A stretch of 64,000 bases of DNA from Metallyticus violacea (Eukaryota; Arthropoda; Insecta; Mantodea; Metallyticidae): NCBI GenBank assembly GCA_030762175.1, contig CM060843.1:118040869-118104868 (forward strand). The letters are read 5' to 3'. Positions 47,220-59,909 of the stretch are shown piece by piece (position 1 is the first letter of the stretch; every line of letters starts with the position of its first letter). Position numbers and translations under genes: made by a program. Below the pieces are notes generated by a model. It saw nothing but the letters and a program-made list of their open reading frames with translations. It searched no databases and was not told where the DNA came from.

Positions 47220-49730
47220 AAAGTTATAACTTTTTTATAAAATAATGCCAGTTCCAAGACTCTTACATATTGATGACTGTAAGAGAAGAAATGACTACAA
47301 TCATGGGTTTCCTATGATGCGTTTTAGGGACAGTTTAAGAAACGAACATAGAACCAATAGAACACCGGCTAGGTCATGTAGAAGAAATGAATTGTTACAG
47401 ATAATGAAAGCAAATGTTATACCAAACACCAAAGACTAAAAAATGGCAGGTCAAAGTAACCGAAAAAAATCATAAACACAACGATCGGAACTCTACTTAA
47501 AGCCCAAGCAAAGCTGGTGACGTGATGCCGCAGCCCTATCTCTGCTACTGAATTCGTAACCAAGAGAGAAAGTTTATACCAGATTTTATAAAACTATCTA
47601 GGAGCGTGATGTTCCTCAAATATAACCGATATCACGTCTGGCATGCAGTTCGCAGATATTGCCCTTTCTTTCTTTGGTCGTTCTTTTTCATTCATTTTGG
47701 TTATTCTCGACGGAGAGTTTAAAATTGTCTCATATTTCAATGGAAACTGCCACCACTCACAAAATATGTCCGCCTTCCTAGTAAATACACCTTTATTTCC
47801 TAATAAATGTTTCCCCCGTGTATAAGAAAGAGACATATAATGGGCACGACGAAGGCGAAATACTTTTTAAACCAAAAAGCTAGAAACAGAAACATTTTTC
47901 TCGTGGCAACCAGGTCGATAAGCTTGTACTTTAAGCAATTGTCTTGTTTGCAATTTGTTTTTATCTTTCTGTCTTTCTACTCCAGTTATGTAGTAGTTTT
48001 ATACGAAGATGTAAGATTCTTTTGTTGTGATGGTCAATTTATAGAGTCATTTACTATTCATAGAAATATAAGTCAAGTTTAGGTGCCGCTCTAGAATTCT
48101 CGCATTATATTCTCTGATCTCTCTTGCTTATGACCTTGTATTCGAGTATAAACATATTGCTCAAGATTTCTAAGTTAAAATTGCAAAGCCATGATGCAAC
48201 TGCAAGATCCACAAGAACCTTGGGATTGTTACATATATCTTCTTGTATGTGTTGAAAATATCAATTGCTAATTTTCCATTACCTTTACAATGTATTGATC
48301 CCGATCTAATGTCAGTTACTTTTATATATTATTTTCTGATTCAATTCAAATATTAAACCTTTACCCGATCGCCACAAAACTTTCATTTCTATTACTTTCA
48401 GCGTTTTCTGCATGTATTATAGTACCTTTCATACTTCACAATAGATCGGAATACTTTTAATCATTTATTTACACATTATAAGAAATTAAATTATATTGTT
48501 TATGTTTTCACTCCACAGTGCAATTCATGGTGCTATTATAATTATTTATATTCTCTGTTTAATTTATGTTTTATTAGTACCTTCTTCATTTTTTATTATT
48601 TCTAAATATTGACATTTTAATTCTGATTTATATAGTCATCTTTGAACTTCATATTCTCTCTATGCATATACGTCCGTTTTTCTCTGCATTTGTTTGCAAA
48701 CTCAATTTCCCGTACTTAGTTTTGTAATCCTAAATCATCTTTATCATAAACTGTGGCCAGGTGATTGCCAAAAATTGTGATATAAACAATTTGATATTGT
48801 CCACAAAAACTTTCACTATGATACATACGAATATATTTCTCCATAATGTCAAAGGTTTATCCCAACATTGTAAAATTAATTGGATAAGAGTCCACAGCTC
48901 TTCCTCGGTCGTTTACTTACTTGAGAACTTTTTCTTGTCATATTTGTCATTTTAATTTCTTAATATATTACTGTATAACAGTTTATAGTTTGATTTATCA
49001 TATAATTTATTTTATATTTTAGTACTATTTTTTGGAATGTCATATGAGGTCTGTTGTAAATTTATGTATAGATTGAAAATCTGTTCCTATGGTCTTTTAA
49101 CCTATAGTTTGTGAAAGGCAAATTAAAATATTTATGCAGGTTCTGCTTGGTATACATTCCTTTTGTTCCTTTATACGAGTATTCGACATAAATGTTTTGT
49201 CATTAAAGATGTAACATTGTAATATTTAGAATTGACATTTTATACTATACTTTTAAATAGCTGAATATATTTTCATGTAATAAACACATACATAAATTAC
49301 ATTATACTAACGAATTTGCCTATTCCTATAGGAAAATATCGGTCTCTAAGAAAAAATGTATGTGATACCGTTGCAATGCAGTTAATTAAAGCGGTGGCAT
49401 CTTAGGAAGTGTTTAAGATGTTCTATTTGTCATATTGATAGTTCTTGGCAGGAAGGAGGTAATTTAGCTACCTACATCGGACACCAGAAAAGTAATAGAT
49501 TATTATTTAATTACACATGTCAGCACAAATTTTGTACAGAAAAGAACCTATACCACATTTTACTCTTTGAATGGCAAAGCTGAGGTAAGACAGACTTTTC
49601 ATTCCTATTTAACATTTCATGAAGCTAAAGCACCAATTCATGTAGTCTCTGCAGAAATATATATACTTAAGAGTTTCTAATTTCAGGTAACTATAACTAG
49701 TTTTTTTCTTCGTTAATCTTTAACAAAAGC
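47220..49730. other. No gene identified
   Basis: AT-rich. 47245-47439 is an unrecognised 64-codon frame. 47640-48080 holds overlapping open frames without known motifs, and 48300-48960 is T-rich. Confidence 0.35.
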
Positions 49731-49754
49731 TTATAACTTAATTCGGTGCGCCAT

Positions 49755-50085
49755 TACAAAATGCAAATAAATTTGCTATGGGATAGTTTAGGCAATTCCA
49801 AAATAAGGGTATTCTAATCCCATTGCCGGCCAACAATTATCAGGTAAATGGGAAATGATCGAAACTGGTTTTATTTAAATTCTGGAGTTCGGCTATTTTA
49901 ACTTATCCGATAAGTGTATTTCCTAAACACGCACCTTTTAGACATTACGAATGGGAATACTCTTATAGCATTAATTTCTCAATATTATACAGTAATTGTC
50001 TTCGGCCACGCCTGCAAGATTTTAAACATTGCAATATCCGATAAGCAAACTCCATAAATAAATAAATCGATAAGCAAACGCCTTT
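49755..50085. promoter_or_regulatory. Possible regulatory cluster: octamer and GATA motifs
   Basis: ATGCAAAT (POU/octamer consensus) is at 49761-49768. An almost palindromic pair of GATA motifs, ACTTATCCGATAAGT, is at 49901-49915. The 12-mer CGATAAGCAAAC is duplicated at 50039-50050 and 50068-50079. Such short motifs occur often by chance in AT-rich DNA; the exact 12-base duplication makes the site worth recording. No target gene is visible. Confidence 0.2.
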
Positions 50086-50089
50086 GTGT

Positions 50090-53000
50090 GATCTACTGCA
50101 GCATATCTTACGGTACATGCACGTTCCTTTAATGTTCAATATAACAAATTGTGCATACATGTTGCATAACAGAAACATTAAAGTAATTAAATGCGTTTTC
50201 TGTTATAGATGGACAGAGTACTTGCACTTTAGAATGTGGCTAGCGAGCTATTTATAATAAAGGTTTCTCTACGATTCAGTAGAATTCCCAGAAATAAAAT
50301 TATCAAAATTCAATTTTAGCGCATAAACTTTTAGAGATACTCCATAGTCCCTCTATCACCATCATAGATATCTATAGTCGAGCCATGCCTAATATTAATT
50401 CTCGCGTCCCTGGCTAGTGTCTACCTGGAGAAAGAGGTATACTAGACTTTTTATTATCAGTATGGTATCAATTTGTTGTAATTAAAGAACTTGAATTATT
50501 TTTTCAGAATGAATGACAGAAGGAATGTTTTTGTGTACATGAGAAGAGTAAAGCAAGAACTTTAATAAGTAAAACAAAACTGTAGAGAAGTAAATTGATA
50601 TAAAACAACCGTAAAACCGTATTTACTCGTATGTATATATAAAATGAAAATTGATTCATAACTTCAATTGACAAAATAGATTTCAGGTTTTCTTTTTTTC
50701 TTTGTGTCTCTCTTTAAAGATCAATAATGGGCGAAACAAGGAGTGACACATTTTAAAATTAAAAATGACTATTTAATAAATTAAAATTACTAACAAATTA
50801 AAACATTGCTAAGTTTATTTAACTATAACATGTTATAAGAATGAATAACGGCAAATTATCCCGACAAATATCAAGTTATATGGGATCTAATAATTGAACG
50901 AAAAAATTTTGCTATATTCAGCTGAGATGGTAAATGTTTTTTTTTCTACTTAGCAAACAAATTAGTAATACTTACTAAAAAGATATTACTTTTTATTATA
51001 TATTGAGTTTTTCGTCTTGAAAGTTTGAAGTTAATAAACTTCCTGGCTTTGAGCGATACGAAAACAATGAAAATTGTTGAAAAAAGTTGAAAAAAAGTTG
51101 CTATACAGAAAGCAAAAGCAATTTTTTTTTAGATATTAGTGGTTTTACCTATAGAATCGAAACACAAAATTAAGATATTTCATATTTCGTATACATTTTT
51201 TTATGAATAGCTTTCATTGCTTTCAGTTAATGAACAGAATATTAATATCATAAAAGTAATTTGATATAATCCTTGTTACATGTTAAAAAAAAAACTTTAT
51301 GACGTTCCAGATGAACAAGTCACAATGTATGAAGTTCTTTATAGTATGCTTAATATAGGATAATTAAACATCTAAGGTAAAAATATTTCACTTCGTGTAT
51401 TTGTTACGCTACTTAATAGATATTTGTAACGCTATTCTGAGTTGGAAAATGATAATAAGTGCTGTGAATACTTTAATTATTCTGGGTGTATTATTCTTTT
51501 ACCAGTATTTATTTTGAAAGTTTGTCACGTTATCGACATTTGCCTCAATTTTCAGTTCGAAAAATAAATCATATGTAGCAGTTTGTACTTATTGTTATCT
51601 GCAGATATAGTATAAATGGAATTAAGATATTGCTGTCATTTTTTTTTTTTTGTTATCTTTCACAGAACTGACTAACTTTGCTTCTAATTTTTCTTCTCTC
51701 TATAAGGAAATTTTCAAATTAACATTGAAAGTATTCTGATAATTGATTTTCATTTTCAGATTGCTGCCTTATAAAACTATTTGCAATATAGAAGAGTTTC
51801 CTGTGTTTTTCTATTATTTTAGCAATAAGAATATCATTGGCTGCCTTTCTGTTTGTACTTATAAGAAAATCTGCAACATTTGTCGTTGGCTGTTCAGAAA
51901 TATGTGCAAACATACATAGTATTATATTTCTGGTATACACGAAACCAAATAATTTGGTGCAACGAAAGCAGCAAAACCAGAGAGTGAGTGAGCTTCCTAC
52001 CGACCCCATCCTCTTTTCCTGGACTACTCGGTTGGGAAAGCACTGTCTGTGACATGATGCTCACATCAACTCTGTGGGGGTGAAAGGGCTGGGGACATGC
52101 AATACTGGAAGGAAGGAGGAAGGAGTACTCCATGATGTTAATTACAAGTCACTTTTCCTACCCCCACAGGCTGGTAGAAAGAGCCAATGGGCAAGCCGTA
52201 CTACTGGGACTACTATAGTAATATTGCGAAACAAGAGAAATACGTCTAGCAGTGGCGTGCAGAGACCACAAAGCTTGGTGTAATGTGGAACAGTTTTTAT
52301 TCAGATTTAATAGGCCAAGACAAGTTTCGGAAGTAATCCTATTGTTTTTATCTTATTTAAGATTACAAAGCACACCAATTTAATGCTGTATAAATTTATT
52401 CTAAATATCGAGTATAAATTTTATAATAGATACTAATTCTCATTTTATGTCTTTTTGCTGATTTTTAAGGTTTCAGGAACACATTTTAAAAATGGTATAG
52501 TGCTATATAATATCATAAATCCTTAATATGCTGATATGCAGTATAAAATATTTAGAAAGCTAAAAAATTTTATGTTTCGTTAAAGAATTTCCTACTTTTG
52601 TAAATCTTTACCAGAAAATTATTTTAAGAATCAGTTAAGCTTTACTACTTTTCATAAGCATAATTTCATAGTAAGTGTGCATTAAGCTAGGAAGATACTT
52701 TTCTGTTAACGCGCAAAAAAGCAATATAGTGAAAACGCCATGAACTGTCTTATAATATAAATTATGTAATTTTGTACTATATGGTTTTTGCCTTTGAATT
52801 TCTTAAAATTGTAGCCCGCAGGTCAGGTTTAAGTATCAGAAACTTTTGGGGAGCGAACATAAGCCTTAGTTTTTAAGTATAGTATATGACAAACACATAA
52901 TACAATAATTTCATATTTCCTCCATCAATTTTGTATCATACCAGTGTCGCTACAAAAAGGCAATGTGATGTAATCAACCACGAAATTTGTTCATCAAGCC

Positions 53001-54950
53001 TCTTTTTCTCTTTTATTTGCCAAGACTTGCCCCTTAGTAATTGCTATTAGTTGACGACACTTTCATTAACAACTGGTTCAATTCTATTTATTTATTTGGT
53101 TCTTGTGAGGTTATAAGTATCAAGTAGTTTACTTTGTATGCTTCCCTCAGTGGCCAGCCTATAATAGCTAATCTTTGTGGTAGTCTTCAATCCTTTTGAT
53201 TTCTTTTCAGAACAAGTCCTACATTGGTTGATTTAGAATGGTTAACAATGAATGTGTTCCTTTTTCCTGCGAGGAGTTTAAGCTAAAACTTAGAGTAAAA
53301 TACAGGAAGGAACCGCCGTAGAATGTTAATTTTGTACATATATTTTTGGTTATCTGAAGATGAAATTTGTTGATATTCTGTACACGAATTAATTACAGCC
53401 ATAGTGTAAACTTTTGCTTTTCAAATAGCCAAGAACTTTTTGATTGGTTCACTTCAAAGACAATCCTTCATACAATGCAAATTTCAAAATTTGCTAGATA
53501 GTTCAATTTCTTGTCACATTTAATGCAAATGTTGGACTCTCACATCTATGCAAACCTCGTCGGAGCTCTTGAGGATGTTTTTTCCACCGATATAAAATAG
53601 TTCTAGGAAGAAAGATTTATAAGGTCACGCATTAGAAATCATATTGTTTTCATCGTTCTCGTATTAAAACTGAAAGACATTTGCGTTATTTTCCTGTTAA
53701 CAAAACCATTTTATTGAATGTTGAACTCCTGTGTCTGAAGCATGCACGTTTACGCTCCCTGATTGAAGATTTGCAAATCTGACCATAAAATAAAAGAACG
53801 TATGCTTTTTCACAATTCTAGTTGTATTCTCACAAGAACAAATACCGGATTCCAATAAAAATTAAGTTTATAAGCCATTTTGTTATCTCTGAATTAGATG
53901 TTTTTCTTGTTTTTTTTTAATAGTGTTTAAGGCCCGTTTTTACAGCTTGGTACCACAGGCGATTTAATTCAATGGTGATTTTATTTTTTTCTGTAGGACG
54001 GCGCAGTTGCCTACCAAAGGGCTCCATATAGTCATCCTTTACTCTCCATCTGCTATGCCGGTCGAGACTTTGTTAGTGCTAGTATCGCATGTATCAAAGT
54101 ATCAGTTGTCTTAGATGGGACATTTTACAAAAACGAACATCGCTATTGCTTTCAGAGGTAACTAAATTTTGGTGCAGTTTTGTTTGTTCAAACCCGAGCG
54201 AATAGTAACTAAATGAAACAGCGAAGCTACTGAAGCAGAATTATGAATAAAAATGTAATAACCTGTGGATTATGGAAGCTTCTGTATATCATTTTAACAA
54301 AAATGAGCTTTAAATAAAAAAGTAGTTTTGTTGTAATTATTACATTTAGTACATTGATAATATACGGCTTTCCGACTCTCCTTAAACATCTGAGAATTCA
54401 CCGCTTTATGCAGTAGCTATCTTCAAATAGCCAGTCTTTGTTATTAAGCTATATGCAATTGTAAATAAAGCATGATTATTAATGTTATTTTATTTCTTTA
54501 ATTGTAGGTAAGAACGTGAAGGAACTGTGATTTGGTATTAGGTGCATGCGCGAATTGCTGAAAAGGTGAGTAAAATATGCAACTCTTAAATTTTTGAACT
54601 GTAATCTTGAATTAAAGAATTTAAGAACAAAGTCTACTGAAGCAAAAACCTCTCGTACAAAAATTATATTGTAGTGTTCCAGGTACATTTGCAGCATTTT
54701 GAAGTTAACATAGTGTACTTTTAATAACATCGACAATTATCTTAAATTATCTAATTAGTGTTAAAAGATTTACTTTAATCCAAGACTACTATCAAGATTA
54801 TTCGTTATCCGAGCATTATTTCAAGCTCTTAATTGATCCCTTTGGCAAAACTAAGATGTGATAATACTCTTGATAAATAATAACGGATTGTTATTGTTGT
54901 GGTAACTTTTCCAGACATGGGGTGTGTGTGTGTAGTCATTTGGCATCTTT
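50090..54950. other. Nearly five kilobases without an identified gene
   Basis: AT-rich. 51990-52270 is GC-richer, with several short open frames and no recognised motif. Short T-runs occur at about 51640. A short GT run (54921-54934) lies just left of the Harbinger element. Confidence 0.4.
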
Positions 54951-54960
54951 GTCTCTTTAA

Positions 54961-55010
54961 AGCCCAGTACTCAGTTCAGGCTTAAGCCAAGAGTCAATTA
55001 AGCGAAGCTC
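54961..55010 (+). repeat. Harbinger left terminal inverted repeat
   Basis: Pairs with 56695-56745 in reverse complement. The best-conserved core is at 54972-54988, 16 of 17 bases matching. Confidence 0.82.
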
Positions 55011-55064
55011 ATCATTCAATTTATACACTGTAGTAGCTTAAGCGGAGGAGCATGGTTATCATTG

Positions 55065-56075
55065 TATATCAGAAGAAGAAGAAGATATGAGTGACGAAGA
55101 AACTCAGTTTATTCTACCTCAAACCTAAAGGAATAAGGAGACAAAGAACATTTAGAACACATTCAGATAATTTTAATTTGCTCAGCAATTCCGAATTCTA
55201 CGAGAGATTTAAGTTGAGTGAACAGTCAGCAAACATGATAACTGGAAATCATTAAGATGAAATAAAACGTGCAAAACGCCGGTAATAGATTATTAATGCA
55301 TAAATTATATAAGCATTTTAAAAAGAATTAAAATGTTTAACAGAGCTCTTAATTATTTCAGGAACAATGCTCTATCGACGGAAATAATGTTTCTTGTTAC
55401 TTTGAGGTTATGCTGATAACAGGCGATTTGTGCGGCGTATCAAAATCAACAACGAGCAGACTGGTTTTCGCATCATATAGCACTGTTAAGAGAAAGATTT
55501 ATAAAATTTCCTTCAACACAGAAAGAGAGTTAAAAATACAGAGAAATTCTACACAGTAACAAATTTCCCCATGTCATAGGATTACTACACTGTACGCACG
55601 TGAAAATGACATCGCCAGGGAGAGAAAATTCAGAGATTTATCGTAACCAAAAAGGCTTTTTCTTTCTTTTAATTTACAGACTTTGTAGTTACTCAGAATT
55701 GAAGATTATTGATATAGTGGCTCGGTGGCCACGGTCAAGCCACGATTCCACTGTTTAATAATTCTGTAATAAGAGCACGTTTTGAAAATGATGAAATTGA
55801 TGATGGCAGCCTAATCATTGCTGATAGGGGTTATCCAAACAAAACGTATTTAATGGTGTCACAAGGCAACCCCAATTCTCCTGAAGAGAATTTGTGCATC
55901 GAATAACTGACTAGAGCGAGAAATTGCGTTGAAAGGAGTTACGGCGTGTTGAACAGAAGATTTCCCACACTCTTCATATTAGCAAAGTTCAGTTGCTGCT
56001 GCTGTTCTGCACAATATTAATAAGGAAATTATGTTACCAACACCAGAATATCATTTAGTAAATGCCTTGTTGTAA
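55065..56075 (+). pseudogene. HARBI1-like Harbinger transposase (broken)
   Basis: Recognisable along most of its length, in several frames. The N-terminal part is FRTHSDNFNLLSNSEFYERF then KLSEQS (55150-55235). FYTVTNFP, then VIGLLHCTHVKMTSPG, is at 55540-55620. SELKIIDIVARWPRSSHDS (55693-55750) is followed by a one-base loss, then FNNSVIRARFENDEIDDGSL and IIADRGYPNKTYLMV (to 55860). RNCVERSYGVLNRRFPT follows at 55919-55970. In intact relatives the catalytic triad lies in DGTH/DCTH, ADRGY and VER. The first aspartate is replaced by histidine (codon 55588-55590), while the second (55823-55825) and the glutamate (55931-55933) remain. Frameshifts and stops confirm that it is a pseudogene. Confidence 0.88.
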
Positions 56076-56149
56076 TTTATTTACCAGCGAGTACAGTACA
56101 TCCATTTTATATTTACATCAAATTATCACGACATAAAGAAACTTCCCTT

Positions 56150-56496
56150 GCATTTTACCAGAGTCATATACAGACCCGAGGCCATCAACTTGTATTCAGA
56201 TTTCCTCGTCAAGTTTTGTTATTGGGTCTTCTGTCTGCACCTGTATATGGCGCATTTTTCATCACCGCGATCTTTTGCTGTAGTTTCCTTCATGTTGTCA
56301 TACTTTCGCATCCCTAAAAACAGTACTGTTGTTGGCGTTGAACTATTTTGCAATACCCCCCCCCCCCAAATCTGGGTTTTCTTTTGTCAGATTGCTTGCA
56401 CTCTACGACGTGTCTGTACTTTTTAAAAGTCGGGAGCAATGTGGTAATTGCGCCAGTTGTGAAATTTGCTGTCCTTTTTCTTTCGCTCATTTCCAA
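56150..56496 (-). pseudogene. Myb/SANT-like DNA-binding protein of Harbinger element (broken)
   Basis: Minus strand, convergent with the transposase. It starts MEMSERKRTANFTTGAITTL, then LPTFKKYRHVVECKQSDKR. This resembles the Myb/SANT-like (trihelix) domain opening RxRNFTxxEIxxLLxxVxKYKHVIECKKTD of the second Harbinger protein. After a disrupted part with a C/G run (56346-56358), 56320-56225 reads RKYDNMKETTAKDRGDEKCA then IYR, matching LRxKYDNMKKxTxKxxxDEKxxIYRTGGG. The conserved tryptophans of the domain are not visible. In the family this protein helps move the transposase to the nucleus and binds the terminal repeats. This copy cannot be functional. Confidence 0.7.
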
Positions 56497-56694
56497 AATA
56501 AATATTATTATACTATAGCCCTACACTTTATTCTCTTAACTTAGAAGTATCGTAAACAATAAACAAAACAAAAAAGACAAAGTTGAGCTATCTGCTCATG
56601 CCCATGCATTGACAACTTCAGCTATGTCAAACATATTCATATTATCAAAGTTAAAGGTTATAACGTAACTGTAAAACTCGAGAAGCTTAAGTTG

Positions 56695-56745
56695 AAAGAA
56701 AGTTTAACTAGGCTAGGGCTTAAGCTTGAACTGTAAGACCGGACC
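56695..56745 (-). repeat. Harbinger right terminal inverted repeat
   Basis: Ends GGGCTTAAGCTTGAACTG, then TAAGACCGGACC, directly followed by TAA (56746-56748). It pairs with 54961-55010. Confidence 0.82.
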
Positions 56746-56749
56746 TAAG

Positions 56750-59030
56750 TAGTACTATAGATGAAATCATTCTGGAGTCCGTTTCCAACCTTTTAAAAGT
56801 ATTTTCACATCTATGAAACCTGCATGATTACGAGGATCTGTCAATATGTTTGGATGAGGACTGCAATTTTGATTCCTTTTAAGTGGAGGTGCCGTTAAGC
56901 TAATGGTTTGGTACAATCTGTGCCTAAGAGTGGGATGTTGGACTGTGAGGAGCTAGGCAGTGGTAAAATGTTATTTTCACTCTATTTTGGGACAAAAAAA
57001 ACATTAGTGCCAAAAGAATTGGCTTTTCATACCACAAGGAATATTATGAATCGACTGTCAGAATTTGAGTAACGTACAATATGGATCCTTGAAAATTGCT
57101 ATTTTGATAACAGAACAATGAAATGTAACATTTGTGTTTTTTTATCAATGTGGTAGGTCATTTTAAGCACTTGGAAATTGTGAACTAATAAGCCTATTGT
57201 ACATATTCCGTTGTGGAAGAAATGACCATCAATTGTTTTTCCTATTCTTGTTATTTCAATGATTTTATATTTAATTATTTATGTTATTTATAAACTACCA
57301 TTACACTTTCACCATAATAACAAACTGATAAAATATAAAACGCACAAAAAGTAAATTTAGTTTAAACGAAAATTATTATTGACTAGCAATGTAGTAAAAG
57401 TAATAAAACGTATTTTATTTTTATTGCAAATACGATATTCTAATATTTGTGTTAAGAGGAGTTGAAAAGCAGAAACTAACTTTATTCTTTGATACACAGA
57501 TAAAATGTGTCAAAGTGGACCTGTCCATACTTCAATGTTGTAGCCCTAATTGTTCTGCCGCAGTAGAAATATAAACTAGTTAATTTAACATAGGCCCTTC
57601 CGACTTCCCTCAAATGAAGACTAAACATATACAAAGGGATACGCACTCATCGATATCGTTATGTTCGCTCTACGAGTTTATCATTTCTTTTCCACATATC
57701 TGTTGCAAAATAAAATGTTTTATATTATTTAATTGAAGTGCATATTTGATCCATAATGGTATAAAACATTCAGGAATTAATATAAACCCATGTTAGTACA
57801 AATGGGGGGTATTTTGTATTATTTTACCAAGATTAACATAAAATAAGTGCATAAACCTTATCATGCAAGGATGTTCTACCACCTAGCAGGACAAAACTCT
57901 CGGAAAAAAATAATTCTTGAGACATGGCACTTATCCTGTCTCCTAACTGTGCATCTGTTACGCTAATTTATGCCACTACATTTAAGTTTTGATTAGTAGT
58001 TATGGGTATTTAGCATCTATCATCGTCTAACCATCTGTGTCTCGGCGAATCTTTTTCTCTTTCCATTCTCGAGCCACAATCGTGACTTTGGTACATTTTT
58101 GACTGTATGATATCTCCATTCTCATTTAGTGCTTTGTCTTAAAATTATTATAAAGATTTATTTGCGGTTTTAGTTGCATATTTTTGAACTTGTTCATTAT
58201 AAAAAAAAAAAAACTGCAAATAAGACAATCAAAATATTTCATCATGGAAACATAAACTTCGGTATAAATGTTACTTGAAATATTGAAACCATACTCCTTG
58301 CTTTAATGGTTTTATATTTAAAGAGCATATGCACCATATTGGCATTTAATGAAATAAATATGTTGCGGTGTTTGCTAGAAGTGTTTTCCTCTGCAACCAC
58401 AGCTTTCTGACATTTGCAGTTACATTCACTCCCAATAACTCTGCTTATGCAATTTTCCATAATTCTGTTCGAATAATTTCTTGTAATTTCCTCTAGTATG
58501 AAGTTATTTCTATATATTTTATTTACTGTCCATTATAGTAGCAACATTTCAATACACTAAGTGAAATTTACTTCACCAGAACACTGTTGCATCAATACGT
58601 AATAATACAAAGACTTAATTAATGCGATCTCTTAACCTAAAGCTGAGTTATATTAACAAAAAATAGAAATAATGCTCCTTTCGTAATGTTAAATTGTGAA
58701 CGTACATTGCAGCAAATATGAAATATGAGCAAAGGCATTTCAGAACTCCAATAAAGCATTATTTTTTATTGCATGCTTTAAGAATATATTTTTATGACAT
58801 ACATTTGAATTTGAGAACTATATTCGTAATATATGATGTTGTATTAGCGCCTCATAATTTATTTCCTATCTGCAGCAAAGGGCAGACATCTACTTCCATT
58901 AGATGAACTTAAGAGACCCATATTCATTATGGATAGATGGAAGAATTGGGGCGGAGCAGAATAAATCCAATACTTGAGCCTTGCTTACGGCTGGCCCTTT
59001 TTGTCTGCGCCTCCAATGGGGACACATCCA
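56750..59030. other. No gene identified
   Basis: AT-rich. Contains an A-run at 58200-58213. The 72-codon minus-strand frame at 58242-58460 has several cysteines but no recognisable domain. Confidence 0.4.
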
Positions 59031-59039
59031 GGAGATAGG

Positions 59040-59450
59040 GATGTGTTGAGAGTGACATTGGTGGTCAGAATATACGGGCGATGACTGCGCGGACGCAGAT
59101 GGGGTTCCTAACATGTTTTCTGCAGAACACCTCGAAACTCCCTCATCCTAGCAGTTGTGCCCCTCAGAAAGTTCGTTTCTAAATCAGAGGCCGGAGGAGA
59201 AGCCTTTCCAAAGCGCAAGCCCTTTTCCCCCTGAGACCCTCGACCCTGTAACAGAACCAACGGAATGAAATGATATGAAATAGGAGAGTGGAAAGTTCGT
59301 GGAATGTAAATGTCCATCCCAACATTCGCCTAAGTGGCCAGGGGAAACTACAAAGTAGGAGAAGAAGAAGTAAAAACAGTTCAGGGTTGTCGATCCAAGA
59401 GAATTAAACCCGGAACATCCTGAAAGGGTTACCACCAGACCTACCCCATT
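59040..59450 (-). repeat. Dispersed repeat R-X, copy 2 (SINE-like)
   Basis: Same orientation as 33840-34195, sharing GTAACAGAACCAACGGAATG, CATTCGCCTAAGTGGCCAGG and the right end GAGAATTAAACCC. On the minus strand the right end begins TCTGGTGGTAACCCTTTCAG...CCGGGTTTAATTC, an A-box/B-box-like arrangement. The block is GC-richer than its surroundings, and the open frames over it are by-products. Confidence 0.65.
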
Positions 59451-59459
59451 CTGGCGTAT

Positions 59460-59850
59460 ACGTTACAATGAGAATCTGTAGAATAAAATTAATTTAACAG
59501 AAACTAAAATATTTTGATAGTACAAAGAACACTAAAGACTAAGTTCCACATTCAAATAATTGAGCGCAAACACAACAACGGGTCACTGGAAAATGTTTAT
59601 AATAGCTTGAGATTTCACGGAAAACACTTCAGAAATAGGAGGCTTAGAATGACAAATTTCGCCAAAATTTCAATAAACGAGTTAATACATAAAACAGCGA
59701 CAAATTATCATGATATTCAATGAGTAAATTGCGAGTTAGAGAAATGACAGAATTCTGTGTATAAAATTTTTTAGTTTTGGTGTGTAATTTTCCAACAGCG
59801 GTCTTTTGTTTACCAGCCACGTTTTTGTGTTTTGAAGATATGTAAAGAAA
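59460..59850. other. No gene identified
   Basis: The 69-codon plus-strand frame at 59514-59723 shows no recognised motif. Confidence 0.35.
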
Positions 59851-59851
59851 A

Positions 59852-59852
59852 A

Positions 59853-59903
<51 letters not shown>
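59852..59903. repeat. (ATT)n microsatellite
   Basis: About 17 uninterrupted units. Confidence 0.95.
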
Positions 59904-59909
59904 TATATT

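Larger units (their letters stand above)
54961..56745. mobile_element. PIF/Harbinger DNA transposon, complete ends, decayed genes
   Basis: 1785-base element. The left end (54961) reads AGCCCAGTACTCAGTTCAGG then CTTAAGCC. The right end in reverse complement reads GGTCCGGTCTTACAGTTCAA then GCTTAAGCC. These terminal inverted repeats share CAGTTC-RGCTTAAGCC and weaker outer bases. TAA lies immediately outside both ends (54958-54960 and 56746-56748), the three-base duplication typical of PIF/Harbinger. Inside are a HARBI1-like transposase relic on the plus strand and a Myb/SANT-like relic on the minus strand, convergent, the two proteins normally required together by these transposons. Frameshifts and lost catalytic residues mean it is no longer autonomous. 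Confidence 0.88.
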
